A stretch of 64,000 bases of DNA from Roseovarius sp. THAF27 (GCF_009363655.1 NZ_CP045393.1:310001-374000); one strand, 5' to 3'. Counted from the first letter of the stretch, positions 32,762 through 42,030 are shown. Notes: generated by a model not told the origin, from the letters alone. Program-made: numbers and translations.

Positions 32762-34258
32762 CTAGATTGTCTGATCGTACTCGCCGACCGACGGTTCGGT
32801 GCGGATGACGGTGTCGATCTCGGCGAAGATGGCGCGCATTTCCTCGTCGGACGTGGCGCTTTCGCAGACCACGACGAGGTTGGGGGTGTTGGACGATGCG
32901 CGCACCAGCCCCCAGCTGCCGTTTTCGAGAATGACCCGCGCGCCGTTGACGGTGACGACTTCCTTGATGGGCTGCCCGGCGAAGGTTTCGCCGGCATCAA
33001 ACTTGGCGACGAGTTTTTGCACCAGGCGCTCGAGCACGTCGTATTTCTCGGTGTCGGCGCAGTGGGGGGACATGGTGGGGGTCGACCACGTGGTGGGCAG
33101 AGCACGGCGCAGGTCGGACATGGACATGTCGGGGTTGCGGTCCATCAGCTTGCAGATTTCCACAGCCACCCTCATGCCGCAGTCGTAGCCGCGGCCCACG
33201 GGTTCGGCCAGGAAGTAGTGACCGGATTTTTCGAACCCGGCGAGTGCGCCCAGTTCCTTGACCCGCCGTTTCATGTGGCTGTGGCCGGTTTTCCAGTAGT
33301 CGGCTTTCACGCCGTTCTTCTGCAACTCGGGGTCGGCGGCGAAAAGCCCGGTGGATTTGACGTCGGCCACGAAGGTGGCATTGGGGTGCAGCTTGCTGAG
33401 GTCGCGGGCCATGATGACGCCCATCTTGTCGGCGAAGATCTCTTCACCCTCGTCGTCGACCACGCCGCAGCGGTCGCCGTCGCCGTCGAAGCCGAGGGCG
33501 AAGTCGGCGCCCGACTCTTTCACCGAGGCGGCCATGTCGTGCAGCATTTCCATGGCTTCGGGGTTGGGATTGTAGTTGGGGAAGGTGTAGTCGAGCCTGT
33601 TGTGCGAGGGGACGACCTCGACGCCGAGACGCTCGAACATCTCGGGCGCGAAGGCCGAGGCGGTGCCGTTGCCGGTGGCGCAGACGACGCGCAATTTGCG
33701 GGACATGCGGAAGTCGCCGACGAGGTCCTCGAGATAGGCCTCGCGCACGCCATTGACGAATTCGTAGCCGCCGCCGGAATGAGGCTCGCCTTCGCCATTC
33801 AGGACGATGTCGCGCAGCTCTCCCATCTCGTCGGGGCCGTGGGTGAGGGGGCGGTCGAAGCCCATCTTGACCCCGGTCCAGCCGTTCGGGTTATGCGAGG
33901 CGGTGACCATGGCGACGGCAGGCACGTCGAGGTGGAACTGAGAGAAATAGGCCATGGGCGAGAGCGCCGGGCCGATATCCTTGACGTGGATACCGGCCTG
34001 CATCAGGCCGACGATGAGCGCGTTCTTGATCGAGAGCGAATAGTCGCGGTAGTCGTTGCCGACCGCGATCACCGGATCGATGCCGCGACGGCGCATCTGG
34101 GTGCCGAGGCCGAGACCGAGGGCGGTTATTCCGGGCAGATTGATCTCGTCGGGGTATTTCCAGCGGGCGTCGTATTCGCGGAACCCCGTGGGCGTGATCA
34201 TCGGGTCGCGGAGGAATTCCCAGGTGTTCTGGGTCACGGTGGCGGCAGGCTTGGTCAC
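32762..34258 (-). CDS. Phosphomannomutase/phosphoglucomutase
   Basis: A 498-residue alpha-D-phosphohexomutase, interconverting mannose- or glucose-6-phosphate and the 1-phosphate to supply sugar nucleotides for polysaccharide. The phosphoserine loop VTASHNPNGWTG, metal loop FDGDGDRCG, sugar-binding GHSHMKRR..FEKSGHYF and C-terminal phosphate-binding RASSNTPNL are present in the family order. GTG 34258 is chosen because AAAGG lies seven bases upstream, right after the kdsA stop; a TTG at 34282 would overlap kdsA. It is the last gene of the capsule operon. Confidence 0.88.
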   Translation of the reverse strand: MTKPAATVTQNTWEFLRDPMITPTGFREYDARWKYPDEINLPGITALGLGLGTQMRRRGIDPVIAVGNDYRDYSLSIKNALIVGLMQAGIHVKDIGPALSPMAYFSQFHLDVPAVAMVTASHNPNGWTGVKMGFDRPLTHGPDEMGELRDIVLNGEGEPHSGGGYEFVNGVREAYLEDLVGDFRMSRKLRVVCATGNGTASAFAPEMFERLGVEVVPSHNRLDYTFPNYNPNPEAMEMLHDMAASVKESGADFALGFDGDGDRCGVVDDEGEEIFADKMGVIMARDLSKLHPNATFVADVKSTGLFAADPELQKNGVKADYWKTGHSHMKRRVKELGALAGFEKSGHYFLAEPVGRGYDCGMRVAVEICKLMDRNPDMSMSDLRRALPTTWSTPTMSPHCADTEKYDVLERLVQKLVAKFDAGETFAGQPIKEVVTVNGARVILENGSWGLVRASSNTPNLVVVCESATSDEEMRAIFAEIDTVIRTEPSVGEYDQTI

Positions 34259-34268
34259 GGAAATACCT

Positions 34269-35111
34269 TTAGTTTGGATCAATGCGGCAGGGGTGTTCCT
34301 TGGCGAGCTTGTCGAATTGCATGAGGCTCTGCAAGAGGGCGGGCATCTGGTCCAGCGGGATCATGTTTGGGCCATCGGAGGGTGCGGTGTCGGGCGCCTC
34401 GTGGGTCTCGATGAAGACGGCGGCGATGCCCAGAGAAACGGCAGCGCGGGCCATGACGGGGGCGAACTCGCGCTGGCCGCCGGAACTGCCGCCCTTGCCG
34501 CCGGGCTGTTGCACGCAATGGGTGGCGTCCATCACGACCGGATAGCCGGTGGCAGCCATCTGGGGCAGAGACCGCATGTCGGCTACGAGGGTGTTGTAGC
34601 CGAAGGATGTGCCGCGTTCGGTCAGCAGGATGCGGGTGTTGCCGGTGCTCTCCACCTTGGAGATGACGTTGGGCATGTCCCAGGGGGCGAGGAACTGACC
34701 CTTCTTGACGTTGATCGCGGCGCCGGTCGCGCCGGCGGCGAGTAGAAGATCGGTCTGGCGGCAGAGGAAGGCGGGGATTTGCAGGATATCCACCACCTCG
34801 GCCACGGGGGCGCATTGGTCGGGCAGGTGGATGTCGGTCAGGACCGGAACGCCGAGCGCATCCTTGACGGATTGGAGCGCCTTGAGGCCGTCGTCGATGC
34901 CGAGGCCGCGCTTACCTGACAGGGACGTGCGGTTGGCCTTGTCGAAGGACGCCTTGAAGACGTATTGGGCGCCTGCGGCGGCGCAGGCCTCTTTCATCTG
35001 GCCCGCGATCATCTGGGCGTGATCGGCACTTTCCAACTGGCAGGGGCCGGCGATGACGGTGAGCGGCGCGTCGTTTCCGACGCGCAGGTCTGCGATTTCA
35101 ACTGTTTTCAT
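34269..35111 (-). CDS. kdsA: 3-deoxy-8-phosphooctulonate synthase (Kdo-8-phosphate synthase)
   Basis: A 280-residue TIM-barrel enzyme that condenses phosphoenolpyruvate and arabinose-5-phosphate to Kdo-8-phosphate. Seen are [10 protein letters not shown] near the N-terminus, [23 protein letters not shown] and [13 protein letters not shown], all hallmarks of KdsA. Kdo is used for lipopolysaccharide and for the poly-Kdo linker of group 2 capsules. Its position between kpsE and a hexomutase suggests service to the capsule, possibly as the only or a second kdsA of the cell. Confidence 0.95.
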   Translation of the reverse strand: MKTVEIADLRVGNDAPLTVIAGPCQLESADHAQMIAGQMKEACAAAGAQYVFKASFDKANRTSLSGKRGLGIDDGLKALQSVKDALGVPVLTDIHLPDQCAPVAEVVDILQIPAFLCRQTDLLLAAGATGAAINVKKGQFLAPWDMPNVISKVESTGNTRILLTERGTSFGYNTLVADMRSLPQMAATGYPVVMDATHCVQQPGGKGGSSGGQREFAPVMARAAVSLGIAAVFIETHEAPDTAPSDGPNMIPLDQMPALLQSLMQFDKLAKEHPCRIDPN

Positions 35112-35114
35112 GTC

Positions 35115-36755
35115 TTACGACGAAACCTGTTCCTTGAGGACCGACGCGGTGAGCGACAAGAGCAGGTAGATACCGCCGAAGATCAGGAACGCAAGCAAAG
35201 TGTTCTCGAACTTGCGCGGATAGGAGGGATCCTGCGAAGCGACGGGTTTGACCGCGACCGTGAGGTAGCGCACCTGCTTGTTCGCCTCGATCTCGGACTG
35301 GCGCTTGGTTTCCAGCGCGGATTGCAGCACGAGGTCGGCGGTGGCGAGGTCGGCCTGCGCCATCTGGATCTCGGCGGCCTGGCTGGCGAGCGAGGTGCGT
35401 TCCTCGGTCGCCTCGGTCAGGCGGGCGTTCTGCTTGGCGAGTTCGCGCGACAGGACCTGCACCTCGGAGCGCAGCGCCTCGACCCGGGCGGTGTTGGGCC
35501 GGGCGTTGGCAAGCTGGGTGTTGAGCGCCAGCTGCTTTTCCTGGAGCTGCAATTCCACATTGCCGATCAGCTGACGGATATTGGCGATTTCGCCCTCGGG
35601 GTCGAGGATCGAGCCTTCCTGCAACTCGACGAGCCGGCGCTGGGCCGCGCGGCGTTCTTCCTTGGCCTCTTCAAGAGCGGCCTCGGCGGTTTTCACGGCG
35701 TCGAAACGTTTTTCCTGGCTGAGCGAGTCGACATTTTCCTCGGCATATTCGATCAGCTTTTCAGAGAACTCGCGGCTGGTTTCGGGGTCGGCGGTGGCGA
35801 CCTCCAGCCGGATCACGCCCTCGGTCGGGTCATAGCCCAGCTTTACGTATTTCTGATAGACCTTGTAGGCCTCTTCGTTGGTGGCGTCGGGATCGAGCCG
35901 CTGGATCGGGTCGATCTCGTCGCTGCTGAACATGGCCTTGAAGCCGACATCCTCGTTCAGGCGCAGCATGGCATCCTTGGATTCAAGGTAGGACTGGACC
36001 GCGATGGAATCCTGCCCGGTGGCGAATTGCGAGGGCAGAAGGCCGCCGAGGCCCCCCTTGCCACCGCCCGAGCCGTCGGCGGTGATGATCAGGAATTCCG
36101 ACTTGGTCGAGTACATCGGCGTGGCAATGTTGTAGAAATAATACCCCGCGATCAGCGTGGGCAGCATGACGAAGGCCGCCAGCCGCGAGATGAGCAGCAG
36201 CATCTTCTTGCGGCGGCGCGAGGCGATGTCGCGCTGGATCTTCTGGATTTCCTGGGCGCGCCGGTCGGCCGGACTGAGCTCGGTTGAGGGCAGGGCCACC
36301 TGCCCTACCGGCACGGTCTGGGGCAGTTGGATGCGCTCGTCGCCGGTCTGGGCCGGCTGGGTGTTTTCCCCCGCCGACACAAGCTGGACGATATTGGAGC
36401 CCTGGAACGGGTCGATGCCACGGGCCCGCAGCAGGCGGACCGCGTCGAAGTCGGATGTCGGCGCGAGGCCGTGTTTCTGGGCCATGCGCCGCGCCATGCG
36501 CAGTTGCCGCCCGGTCAGGCCCTCCTTGCGGATGTCATCGATGTTCTGAGACACCGAAACCTCTCGGGCGGATGTCACCTCGCCCTCGTGCAGGCGGGGC
36601 GCGTCGGCGCGGTCTGCGGGGGGCTGCTGCGGCGTGGTGTCCGGCGTCTGCGGGACCTCCTCGGCGGGGGTCTCCGGGCCGGGGGCGGCGGCATGGGCGC
36701 TGCCGCCGGACGTGCGGCGGATGCGGAACTTTCTAGCCTTGGGTTTCGTAGTCAT
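35115..36755 (-). CDS. kpsE: Capsule polysaccharide export inner-membrane protein, KpsE/BexC/CtrB-type, with long N-terminal extension
   Basis: A 546-residue polysaccharide co-polymerase-like protein that bridges inner membrane and periplasm in ABC-dependent capsule export. The first membrane segment lies near residues 185-210 (MLLLISRLAAFVMLPTLIAG), followed by PMYSTKSEFLI, a large periplasmic coiled coil rich in Glu/Ala/Arg (about 340-480), and a second membrane segment near residue 525. Ordinary KpsE is under 400 residues. The extra 180-residue cytosolic N-terminus is Pro/Ala/Gln-rich with a basic patch (LTGRQLRMARRMAQKHGL). Its start overlaps the end of kpsT by 23 bases. Confidence 0.87.
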   Translation of the reverse strand: MTTKPKARKFRIRRTSGGSAHAAAPGPETPAEEVPQTPDTTPQQPPADRADAPRLHEGEVTSAREVSVSQNIDDIRKEGLTGRQLRMARRMAQKHGLAPTSDFDAVRLLRARGIDPFQGSNIVQLVSAGENTQPAQTGDERIQLPQTVPVGQVALPSTELSPADRRAQEIQKIQRDIASRRRKKMLLLISRLAAFVMLPTLIAGYYFYNIATPMYSTKSEFLIITADGSGGGKGGLGGLLPSQFATGQDSIAVQSYLESKDAMLRLNEDVGFKAMFSSDEIDPIQRLDPDATNEEAYKVYQKYVKLGYDPTEGVIRLEVATADPETSREFSEKLIEYAEENVDSLSQEKRFDAVKTAEAALEEAKEERRAAQRRLVELQEGSILDPEGEIANIRQLIGNVELQLQEKQLALNTQLANARPNTARVEALRSEVQVLSRELAKQNARLTEATEERTSLASQAAEIQMAQADLATADLVLQSALETKRQSEIEANKQVRYLTVAVKPVASQDPSYPRKFENTLLAFLIFGGIYLLLSLTASVLKEQVSS

Positions 36756-37392
36756 AGAGCTGTTTTGCCTCTTCCAAGGTGTCGAACATATGCAGTTTGC
36801 CGTCCATCAGGACGGCGGCCTCCTGCGCGAATTTCTCGAGCGTGGCGGGCTGGTGCGATACGATCACCACTGTGGTCGTGCGCAGTCGTTCCCGAAGGAT
36901 GTCGCCCGCGCGCCGGTTGAATTCGACGTCGGTGGAACTGGGCATGCCCTCGTCGATGAGGTACATGTCGAAATCCAGCGCGAGCATCAACGAAAAGGTG
37001 AAGCGCGATCTCATGCCCGTCGAGTAGGTGCCGAGCGGCTGGTCGAAATATTCGCCCAGATTGCAGACATAGCGGCAATACGCCTCGACGTAATCGGGAT
37101 CGAGCCCGTAGAGCGTGGCGATGTAGCGCGCGTTTTCGCGGGCCGAAACGCGGCTGATGACACCGCCCATGAAACCCAGCGGAAACGAAATGCGGCAACC
37201 GCGGCGAATCTCGCCCTCGTCGGGTTTTTCCAGGCCCGCCATCATCTTGATCAGCGTGGTCTTGCCCGTGCCGTTGGGCGCGAGGATGCCGAGCGAACGG
37301 CCAAGCTTCACCCGGAACGAGACGCGGTCAAGGATCACCTTGCGCTGCGTGCCCGTCCAGAAGGACTTGCTGACATTGTCGAACTCGAGCAT
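36733..37392 (-). CDS. kpsT: Capsule polysaccharide export ABC transporter ATPase
   Basis: A 219-residue nucleotide-binding subunit of the ABC-2-type capsule exporter. Walker A is APNGTGKTT with Lys44, the signature loop is the YSTGMRSRFTF variant used by KpsT/Wzt proteins, and Walker B is FDMYLIDEG, followed by the switch His in VIVSHQPATL. It heads the minus-strand operon kpsT-kpsE-kdsA-hexomutase. The membrane partner KpsM is not in the window, which is unusual because it normally adjoins kpsT. Confidence 0.92.
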   Translation of the reverse strand: MLEFDNVSKSFWTGTQRKVILDRVSFRVKLGRSLGILAPNGTGKTTLIKMMAGLEKPDEGEIRRGCRISFPLGFMGGVISRVSARENARYIATLYGLDPDYVEAYCRYVCNLGEYFDQPLGTYSTGMRSRFTFSLMLALDFDMYLIDEGMPSSTDVEFNRRAGDILRERLRTTTVVIVSHQPATLEKFAQEAAVLMDGKLHMFDTLEEAKQLYDYETQG

Positions 37393-37526
37393 CAGGGGCT
37401 CCGTCGCTGCTCTTGCCCTCGTTTAGCGAGGTTTTCTTAAGACCGTATTGGTCTTGATCCCGCACATTATGTCGGAATTGTCCACGATGTGACAACAAAT
37501 CGGGGCAATTTTGTGCTCGAGATGAG

Positions 37527-37571
37527 AAAAAACGAGGAAGCGGCGCGAAAGCGGGGAAGTTCTCGCGCCGC
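37527..37571 (-). terminator. Rho-independent terminator of the permease gene
   Basis: On the minus strand GCGGCGCGA and TCGCGCCGC form a perfect nine-pair stem (37540-37571) with a 14-base loop. Six T follow at 37532-37527 (AAAAAA on the plus strand). It ends the arsR-permease operon just before the capsule operon. Confidence 0.65.
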
Positions 37572-37598
37572 GTGGTTGAGATGGAGGGGTTTGCAGGG

Positions 37599-38627
37599 TC
37601 AGGCGACGGCGTGCCACGCAATGCCGGCGAGCACGGCGCCGGTGAGGCCGAAGCCGAAATAGGCGAAGAAGATACGTGGCTTGACCAGCGCCCACACCGC
37701 GATGGCGGCGGGGATGCAGCTGACGCCGCCGGCGATGACGAAGCTCATGGCGGCGCCCTGGCTCATGCCCTGGGCCAGCAGGGCGTCGACCAGCGGCACG
37801 GCGGCATAGCCGTTGAGGTAGGCGGGCGCGCCCACCAGAGCGCCGAGAAGGATCGTGCCGATGCCGTCGCCACCCAGGACAGTGGCGATGGCGTCTGCGG
37901 GGATGTATTTCAGCATCACCGCCTCGATCACGTAGGCGAGCGTCAGCCATTTCAGCAGGAAGATCCCGTTGTCGATGACGTTCTCGCGGAAGGTGGCGGT
38001 GCGGTCGGCGTCGGACCAGAAGCGCCAGACAGGCTTGCCCTCGAACGGTTTCTTGGCGCCGCAGCAGCCGCCGGTTTGGCGGTTTTCGCGCAGGGGATCG
38101 GCAAAGAGGGGCGAGCGGGACAGCGCCATGGTGGCGAATCCGCCCATGAGGCCGAGGCCCACCGCCGCGGCGGCCTTGGCCACAGCGAAATCCCAGCCGA
38201 TGGTGCCGGAGGTAATGAGGAACATGGCCGGGTCCATCAGCGGCGAGGCCAGCCAGAAGGCCATCACGGCCCCAAGCGGCGCGCCGAGCGCCAGCATGGC
38301 GGCGATGAAGGGAATGACCTCGCACGAGCAGAAGGGCGAGAGGCCGCCCAGGAGGGCCGCGAGGAAAATCATGCGGACCTGGCGGCCCTCGAACGCCTTG
38401 GCCAGCAGGGTCTCGGCCCCGGTGGCCTTCATATAAGCCACGGCGAGGACGGCGAAGACGATGAAGGGGGCGGTGTGCAGGAGCGCGCCGGCGGTGAAGG
38501 TGACGGTGGGCCAGGCCTGCGGCGGGTCGAGCACCGCGACGGCGGCGAGGATCAGCGCGACCGCCAGCCAGGCCTTGTCGAGGCTGGCCCATCTGCGGCG
38601 CAGGGTGGGGGCGGTGATGTCAGCCAT
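37599..38627 (-). CDS. YraQ/ArsP-family permease
   Basis: A 342-residue inner-membrane permease of the PF03773 family, with about eight hydrophobic segments in two halves. Members include ArsP, an exporter of organoarsenicals, but many have unknown substrates. GGLSPFCSCEVIPF holds Cys100 and Cys102, and a cytosolic loop carries TGGCCGAKK around residue 190; both cysteine pairs could handle a soft metal or metalloid. GAPAYLNGYAAVPLVDAL in the second half is conserved in the family. Its ATG overlaps the end of the arsR-type gene, so the regulator and permease form one operon. Confidence 0.85.
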   Translation of the reverse strand: MADITAPTLRRRWASLDKAWLAVALILAAVAVLDPPQAWPTVTFTAGALLHTAPFIVFAVLAVAYMKATGAETLLAKAFEGRQVRMIFLAALLGGLSPFCSCEVIPFIAAMLALGAPLGAVMAFWLASPLMDPAMFLITSGTIGWDFAVAKAAAAVGLGLMGGFATMALSRSPLFADPLRENRQTGGCCGAKKPFEGKPVWRFWSDADRTATFRENVIDNGIFLLKWLTLAYVIEAVMLKYIPADAIATVLGGDGIGTILLGALVGAPAYLNGYAAVPLVDALLAQGMSQGAAMSFVIAGGVSCIPAAIAVWALVKPRIFFAYFGFGLTGAVLAGIAWHAVA

Positions 38628-38976
38628 GATCGTGGTCCTTGGTGTCCTCGTGGGCGCAGTGGTCCCTGTCGGCGCAGCATTCGCGCAAAAGGAAATCGGC
38701 CAGCGCGTGCAGTTCGTCATAGGCGACGGCGGCGCAGAGGATGCTGCGGCCCTGTTTTTCCTGCCGGACGAGCCCGGCCTGTGACAGGATTTTCATGTGA
38801 TGGGTCAGAGTGGATCCGGTGACACCCGCACGCTCGCCCAACTCGCCGATTCGCAAGCCCTCGGGGCCGGCGCGCACGAGGGTGCGCAGCACGGCGAGGC
38901 GCTGTTCGGAGCCAAGTGCCGCAAAGGTGGAGGCCGCGAGGGCAAGGTCGAGGTCGGGAATCGGCTTCTGTTTCAT
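38620..38976 (-). CDS. ArsR/SmtB-family metal-responsive repressor
   Basis: A 118-residue winged-helix repressor. The recognition helix is GVTGSTLTHHMKIL (about 51-64). The C-terminal tail is unusually rich in metal ligands: Cys100, Cys101, Cys107 and several His (CAHEDTKDHDHG). This suggests sensing of a thiol-loving metal or of zinc-type ions. It precedes and overlaps the permease gene. Two near-identical operator-like sites cover its start codon and upstream region, supporting autorepression. The exact inducer is not shown by sequence. Confidence 0.88.
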   Translation of the reverse strand: MKQKPIPDLDLALAASTFAALGSEQRLAVLRTLVRAGPEGLRIGELGERAGVTGSTLTHHMKILSQAGLVRQEKQGRSILCAAVAYDELHALADFLLRECCADRDHCAHEDTKDHDHG

Positions 38977-39038
38977 ATTTCTAGGATTATAGAAATGAAG
39001 GTTTGTTGCAAGCCATATTTCTAGAAATATCGAAATGA
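38975..39038. promoter_or_regulatory. Tandem ArsR-type operators
   Basis: Two 24-base copies, at 38975-38998 and 39015-39038, match at 21 of 24 positions and share ATATTTCTAG and GAAATGA. Each is an imperfect palindrome (TTTCTA / TAGAAA-like). The 40-base offset is close to four helical turns, so two repressor dimers would bind the same face of the DNA. The first copy covers the repressor's start codon. Confidence 0.7.
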
Positions 39039-39132
39039 CAGACTGTGCGCCCCATGTGCAGCCCCTTTAACATCGTGCTGCGCTGCGGTATGAGCGGCGC
39101 AAAGAGACCCGAACCGAAGAGGATTTCCCAAG

Positions 39133-40155
39133 ATGGGTTACAAGATCGTCGTCGCGGGCGCCACGGGCAACGTGGGCCGCGAAATGCTGAACATCCTGGC
39201 CGAACGCCAGTTCCCTGTCGACGAGATCGCGGTGCTTGCCAGCCGCCGGTCCATCGGCACAGAGGTCAGCTTTGGCGACAAGACCTTGAAGACCAAGGAC
39301 ATCGAGGGGTTCGATTTCACCGGCTGGGATATGGCGCTCTTTGCCATCGGCTCGGAAGCGACGAAGAAATACGCGCCTATCGCCGCCAAGGCGGGTTGCG
39401 TGGTGATCGATAACTCTTCGCTCTATCGCTACGACGCGGACGTGCCGCTGATCGTGCCGGAGGTGAATGCGGACGCGATCACGGGCTATTCCAAGAAGAA
39501 CATCATCGCGAACCCCAACTGTTCCACCGCGCAAATGGTCGTGGCGCTGAAGCCGCTGCATGACCGCGCCAGGATCAAGCGGGTGGTGGTCAGCACCTAC
39601 CAGGCGACGTCGGGCGCGGGCAAGGAAGGCGTCGACGAGCTGTGGGATCAGACGAAATCGATCTACAACCCCACGGACGAAGTGCCGCCGAAGAAGTTCC
39701 AGAAGCAGATCGCCTTCAACGTCATTCCGCATATCGACGTCTTCATGGAGGATGGTTCCACCAAGGAGGAGTGGAAGATGGTGGTCGAGACTAAGAAGAT
39801 CGTCGATCCGTCGATCAAGGTCACTGCGACCTGCGTGCGGGTGCCGGTCTTCGTGGGCCACGCGGAGTCGGTGAATATCGAGTTCGAGGAGTTCCTGGAC
39901 GAGGACGAGGCGCGCGACATCCTGCGCGAGGCGCCGGGGATCATGGTCGTCGACAAGCGCGAGGACGGTGGATACGTGACGCCGGTGGAATGCGTGGGCG
40001 ATTTCGCCACCTTCATCAGCCGGATCCGGCAGGACAGCACGATCGAGAACGGCATCAACCTTTGGTGCGTCAGCGACAACCTGCGCAAAGGTGCCGCGTT
40101 GAACGCGGTGCAGATCGCCGAGACGCTGGGCAACCGGGTGCTGCAGAAGGGCTAA
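39133..40155 (+). CDS. asd: Aspartate-semialdehyde dehydrogenase
   Basis: A 340-residue enzyme that reduces aspartyl phosphate to aspartate semialdehyde with NADPH, the branch point to lysine/diaminopimelate, threonine and methionine. The nucleotide-binding VVAGATGNVGREML, the catalytic Cys130 in IANPNCSTAQMV, YQATSGAGKEGV, and VPVFVGHAES with the catalytic His region are all present. A GAAGAGG site lies upstream of the ATG. It is transcribed away from the arsR-type gene and followed by a strong terminator, so it is probably a single-gene unit. Confidence 0.96.
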   Translation: MGYKIVVAGATGNVGREMLNILAERQFPVDEIAVLASRRSIGTEVSFGDKTLKTKDIEGFDFTGWDMALFAIGSEATKKYAPIAAKAGCVVIDNSSLYRYDADVPLIVPEVNADAITGYSKKNIIANPNCSTAQMVVALKPLHDRARIKRVVVSTYQATSGAGKEGVDELWDQTKSIYNPTDEVPPKKFQKQIAFNVIPHIDVFMEDGSTKEEWKMVVETKKIVDPSIKVTATCVRVPVFVGHAESVNIEFEEFLDEDEARDILREAPGIMVVDKREDGGYVTPVECVGDFATFISRIRQDSTIENGINLWCVSDNLRKGAALNAVQIAETLGNRVLQKG

Positions 40156-40184
40156 GCCCTTTTCATCGCTGTGAGATTTTTGCC

Positions 40185-40220
40185 GCGCCGTCCTTTGCCA
40201 AGGGCGGCGCGTTTTCTTTT
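40185..40220 (+). terminator. Rho-independent terminator of asd
   Basis: GCGCCGTCCTT (40185-40195) pairs with AAGGGCGGCGC (40200-40210) over eleven positions, one of them a G-T wobble, with loop TGCC. GTTTTCTTTTCG follows immediately. Confidence 0.75.
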
Positions 40221-40314
40221 CGTGGAAAAATTTCACCGTGCGGCCAAGAAGGGCGGACTTGCGCGCGTCCCATTAGAGACCGATCATCCGGCCAATTATT
40301 CTGGAGTAGACACC

Positions 40315-41952
40315 ATGCGTTCGCTTTCCCTGATCATCCTTGCCGCCCTGCCGTTTCCCGCGCTGGCCGAAGATTTCGCCCTGACCAGCGACGTCGGCGC
40401 GGTCACGCTGTATCCTCAAGGCGCCACCATTACGCGGCAGGTGCCCTACAGCATCCCGGCGGGGCAGCATCAGCTGATCCTGACGGATTTGCCGCGGTCG
40501 ACGCCGCTGGCCTCGGTCCGGGTGGCGGTCGAGGGCGCGGCGATGGGCAGCGTGACGGCGCGGCGCGATTTCGTGCCGCCGCGGACAGAGGAAGAGACCG
40601 CCGCGTTGCAGACCGCCCGCGCCGAGGTGGAGCGGCTGGAGGACGAGCTGCGCGATGCGCGCGCCGCGGTCGACACGATCCGTCTGGAGGCCGAGGCGGC
40701 GCGGGCGCGTGTGGCGTTTCTTGAAAAGCTGGGCGAGGGCGAGGGGGTGACAGCGCTGGACATTGCCGCCCTGCGCGACCTGTCGGCGATGATCGGCGAA
40801 GAGACCCTGGCGGCGCTGCGCACGGCCCAGGATGCCGAGCGGCGGGCCGATGCGGTGGCGCGGTCGCTGGAGGATCTGGAAGACGAGCTGAAGCGCGCGA
40901 AACAGGCCGAGGCCGCGCTGGTGCCCGAGGAGGAGGACCGCGCGATGCTGGCCGTGGCGGTCAGCGCAGATGCCGAAACGGACGGCGTGCTGACGGTGAC
41001 CTACAACACCGATGCGGCCGGGTGGGAGCCGGTGTATGATCTGCGGCTGGATCGTAAGAGCGGCGCGTTGACCTTGGAGCGGGGCGCGTATGTTGCGCAG
41101 TCCACGGGCGAGAACTGGCAGGCGGCGGAGCTGACCCTGTCGACCGTGCGCCCCAGCGAACAGACCGCGCCCAGTGAGGTCTGGCCGTGGCTGCGCCGGA
41201 TCTACGAGGAGCCGCCGATGCAGCCCGTGCCGCTCGCGCGCAGCGTTGCGGAGTCCGACATGGCCGCAGGCGCCGCGAAGGAAGAAGCCCTGGCCGTGTC
41301 GCCTGAGGCGATCGTCGCTGCGGCGGATTTCGACGGGCTGTCGGTGACCTACAGCTATCCCGGCACGGTCGACGTCGCCACGGGGGCGGACCGGGTGCGC
41401 CTGGCGCTGGGCACGCTGGAAACGCAGGCCGAGACCGTCGCCAAGGCGGTGCCGCTGAACGATCCTAGCGCGTTCCTGGTGGCGGAGTTCACCAATGACA
41501 CGGGCGAACTGATCCTGCCCACTGCCGAGGCGAGTTTTTATCTCGACGGGCGCTTCGTAGGGCAGCGTTACCTTGATCTGATCCCGGCGGGAGAGGCGGC
41601 GGAGCTGTCCTTCGGCCCCATCGACGGGTTGCGCCTCTTGCGCACGGTCGAGGACCGGGCCGAGGGAGACCGCGGCGTGATCTCGAAATCGAACCGGATC
41701 GAGGAAACGGTGCGCATCGAGGTCGAGAACCTGACCGGAGAGAGCTGGCCGTTGCGGGTGCTGGACCGGGTGCCGGTGTCCGAGCAGGAGGATCTGAAGA
41801 TCAGCTGGGAGGCGACGCCGACCCCGGCCGAGGAGACGGTCGACGACAAGCGCGGCGTGCTGGCGTGGGAGTTCGAGTTGGGCGCAGGCGAACGCCGGGA
41901 GATCCGCCTGAGCCACACGATCAAGTGGCCGGACGGGATGGTGCTGCGCTGA
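40315..41952 (+). CDS. DUF4139 (mucoidy-inhibitor MuiA-like) exported protein
   Basis: A 545-residue protein with a signal peptide (hydrophobic core SLIILAALPFPALA, cleavage near residue 17). An N-terminal beta domain (VTLYPQGATITRQV) is followed by a long coiled coil of two helices (about 95-220, rich in Glu, Ala, Arg). The C-terminal DUF4139 domain contains VTYNTDAAGWEPVYDLRLD and TGENWQAAELTLSTVRP, which are characteristic. MuiA was named for an effect on mucoidy in an enterobacterium; molecular function is unknown. ATG 40315 is favoured by GGAG upstream and by the signal peptide. It lies alone. Confidence 0.85.
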   Translation: MRSLSLIILAALPFPALAEDFALTSDVGAVTLYPQGATITRQVPYSIPAGQHQLILTDLPRSTPLASVRVAVEGAAMGSVTARRDFVPPRTEEETAALQTARAEVERLEDELRDARAAVDTIRLEAEAARARVAFLEKLGEGEGVTALDIAALRDLSAMIGEETLAALRTAQDAERRADAVARSLEDLEDELKRAKQAEAALVPEEEDRAMLAVAVSADAETDGVLTVTYNTDAAGWEPVYDLRLDRKSGALTLERGAYVAQSTGENWQAAELTLSTVRPSEQTAPSEVWPWLRRIYEEPPMQPVPLARSVAESDMAAGAAKEEALAVSPEAIVAAADFDGLSVTYSYPGTVDVATGADRVRLALGTLETQAETVAKAVPLNDPSAFLVAEFTNDTGELILPTAEASFYLDGRFVGQRYLDLIPAGEAAELSFGPIDGLRLLRTVEDRAEGDRGVISKSNRIEETVRIEVENLTGESWPLRVLDRVPVSEQEDLKISWEATPTPAEETVDDKRGVLAWEFELGAGERREIRLSHTIKWPDGMVLR

Positions 41953-41976
41953 GCGGCGCTCTGGATTTCGGAAGCA

Positions 41977-42010
41977 CATATGCACCGGCCCTGAGGGGGC
42001 GGTGCATATG
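41977..42010. terminator. Perfect 11-pair hairpin between convergent genes
   Basis: CATATGCACCG and CGGTGCATATG are exact reverse complements with a twelve-base loop. The hairpin lies between the converging DUF4139 gene and the P-II-like gene. It lacks a T tract, so it may be a terminator, an RNA-stability element or a protein-binding dyad. Confidence 0.5.
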
Positions 42011-42030
42011 GTGTCGGCTGGATACTTGCC

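Noticed and set aside
37599..38627. The permease as the missing KpsM of the capsule operon
   Set aside because: Its CSC and GGCCG motifs and two-half architecture fit the YraQ/ArsP family, it overlaps an arsR-type gene, and a terminator separates it from kpsT.
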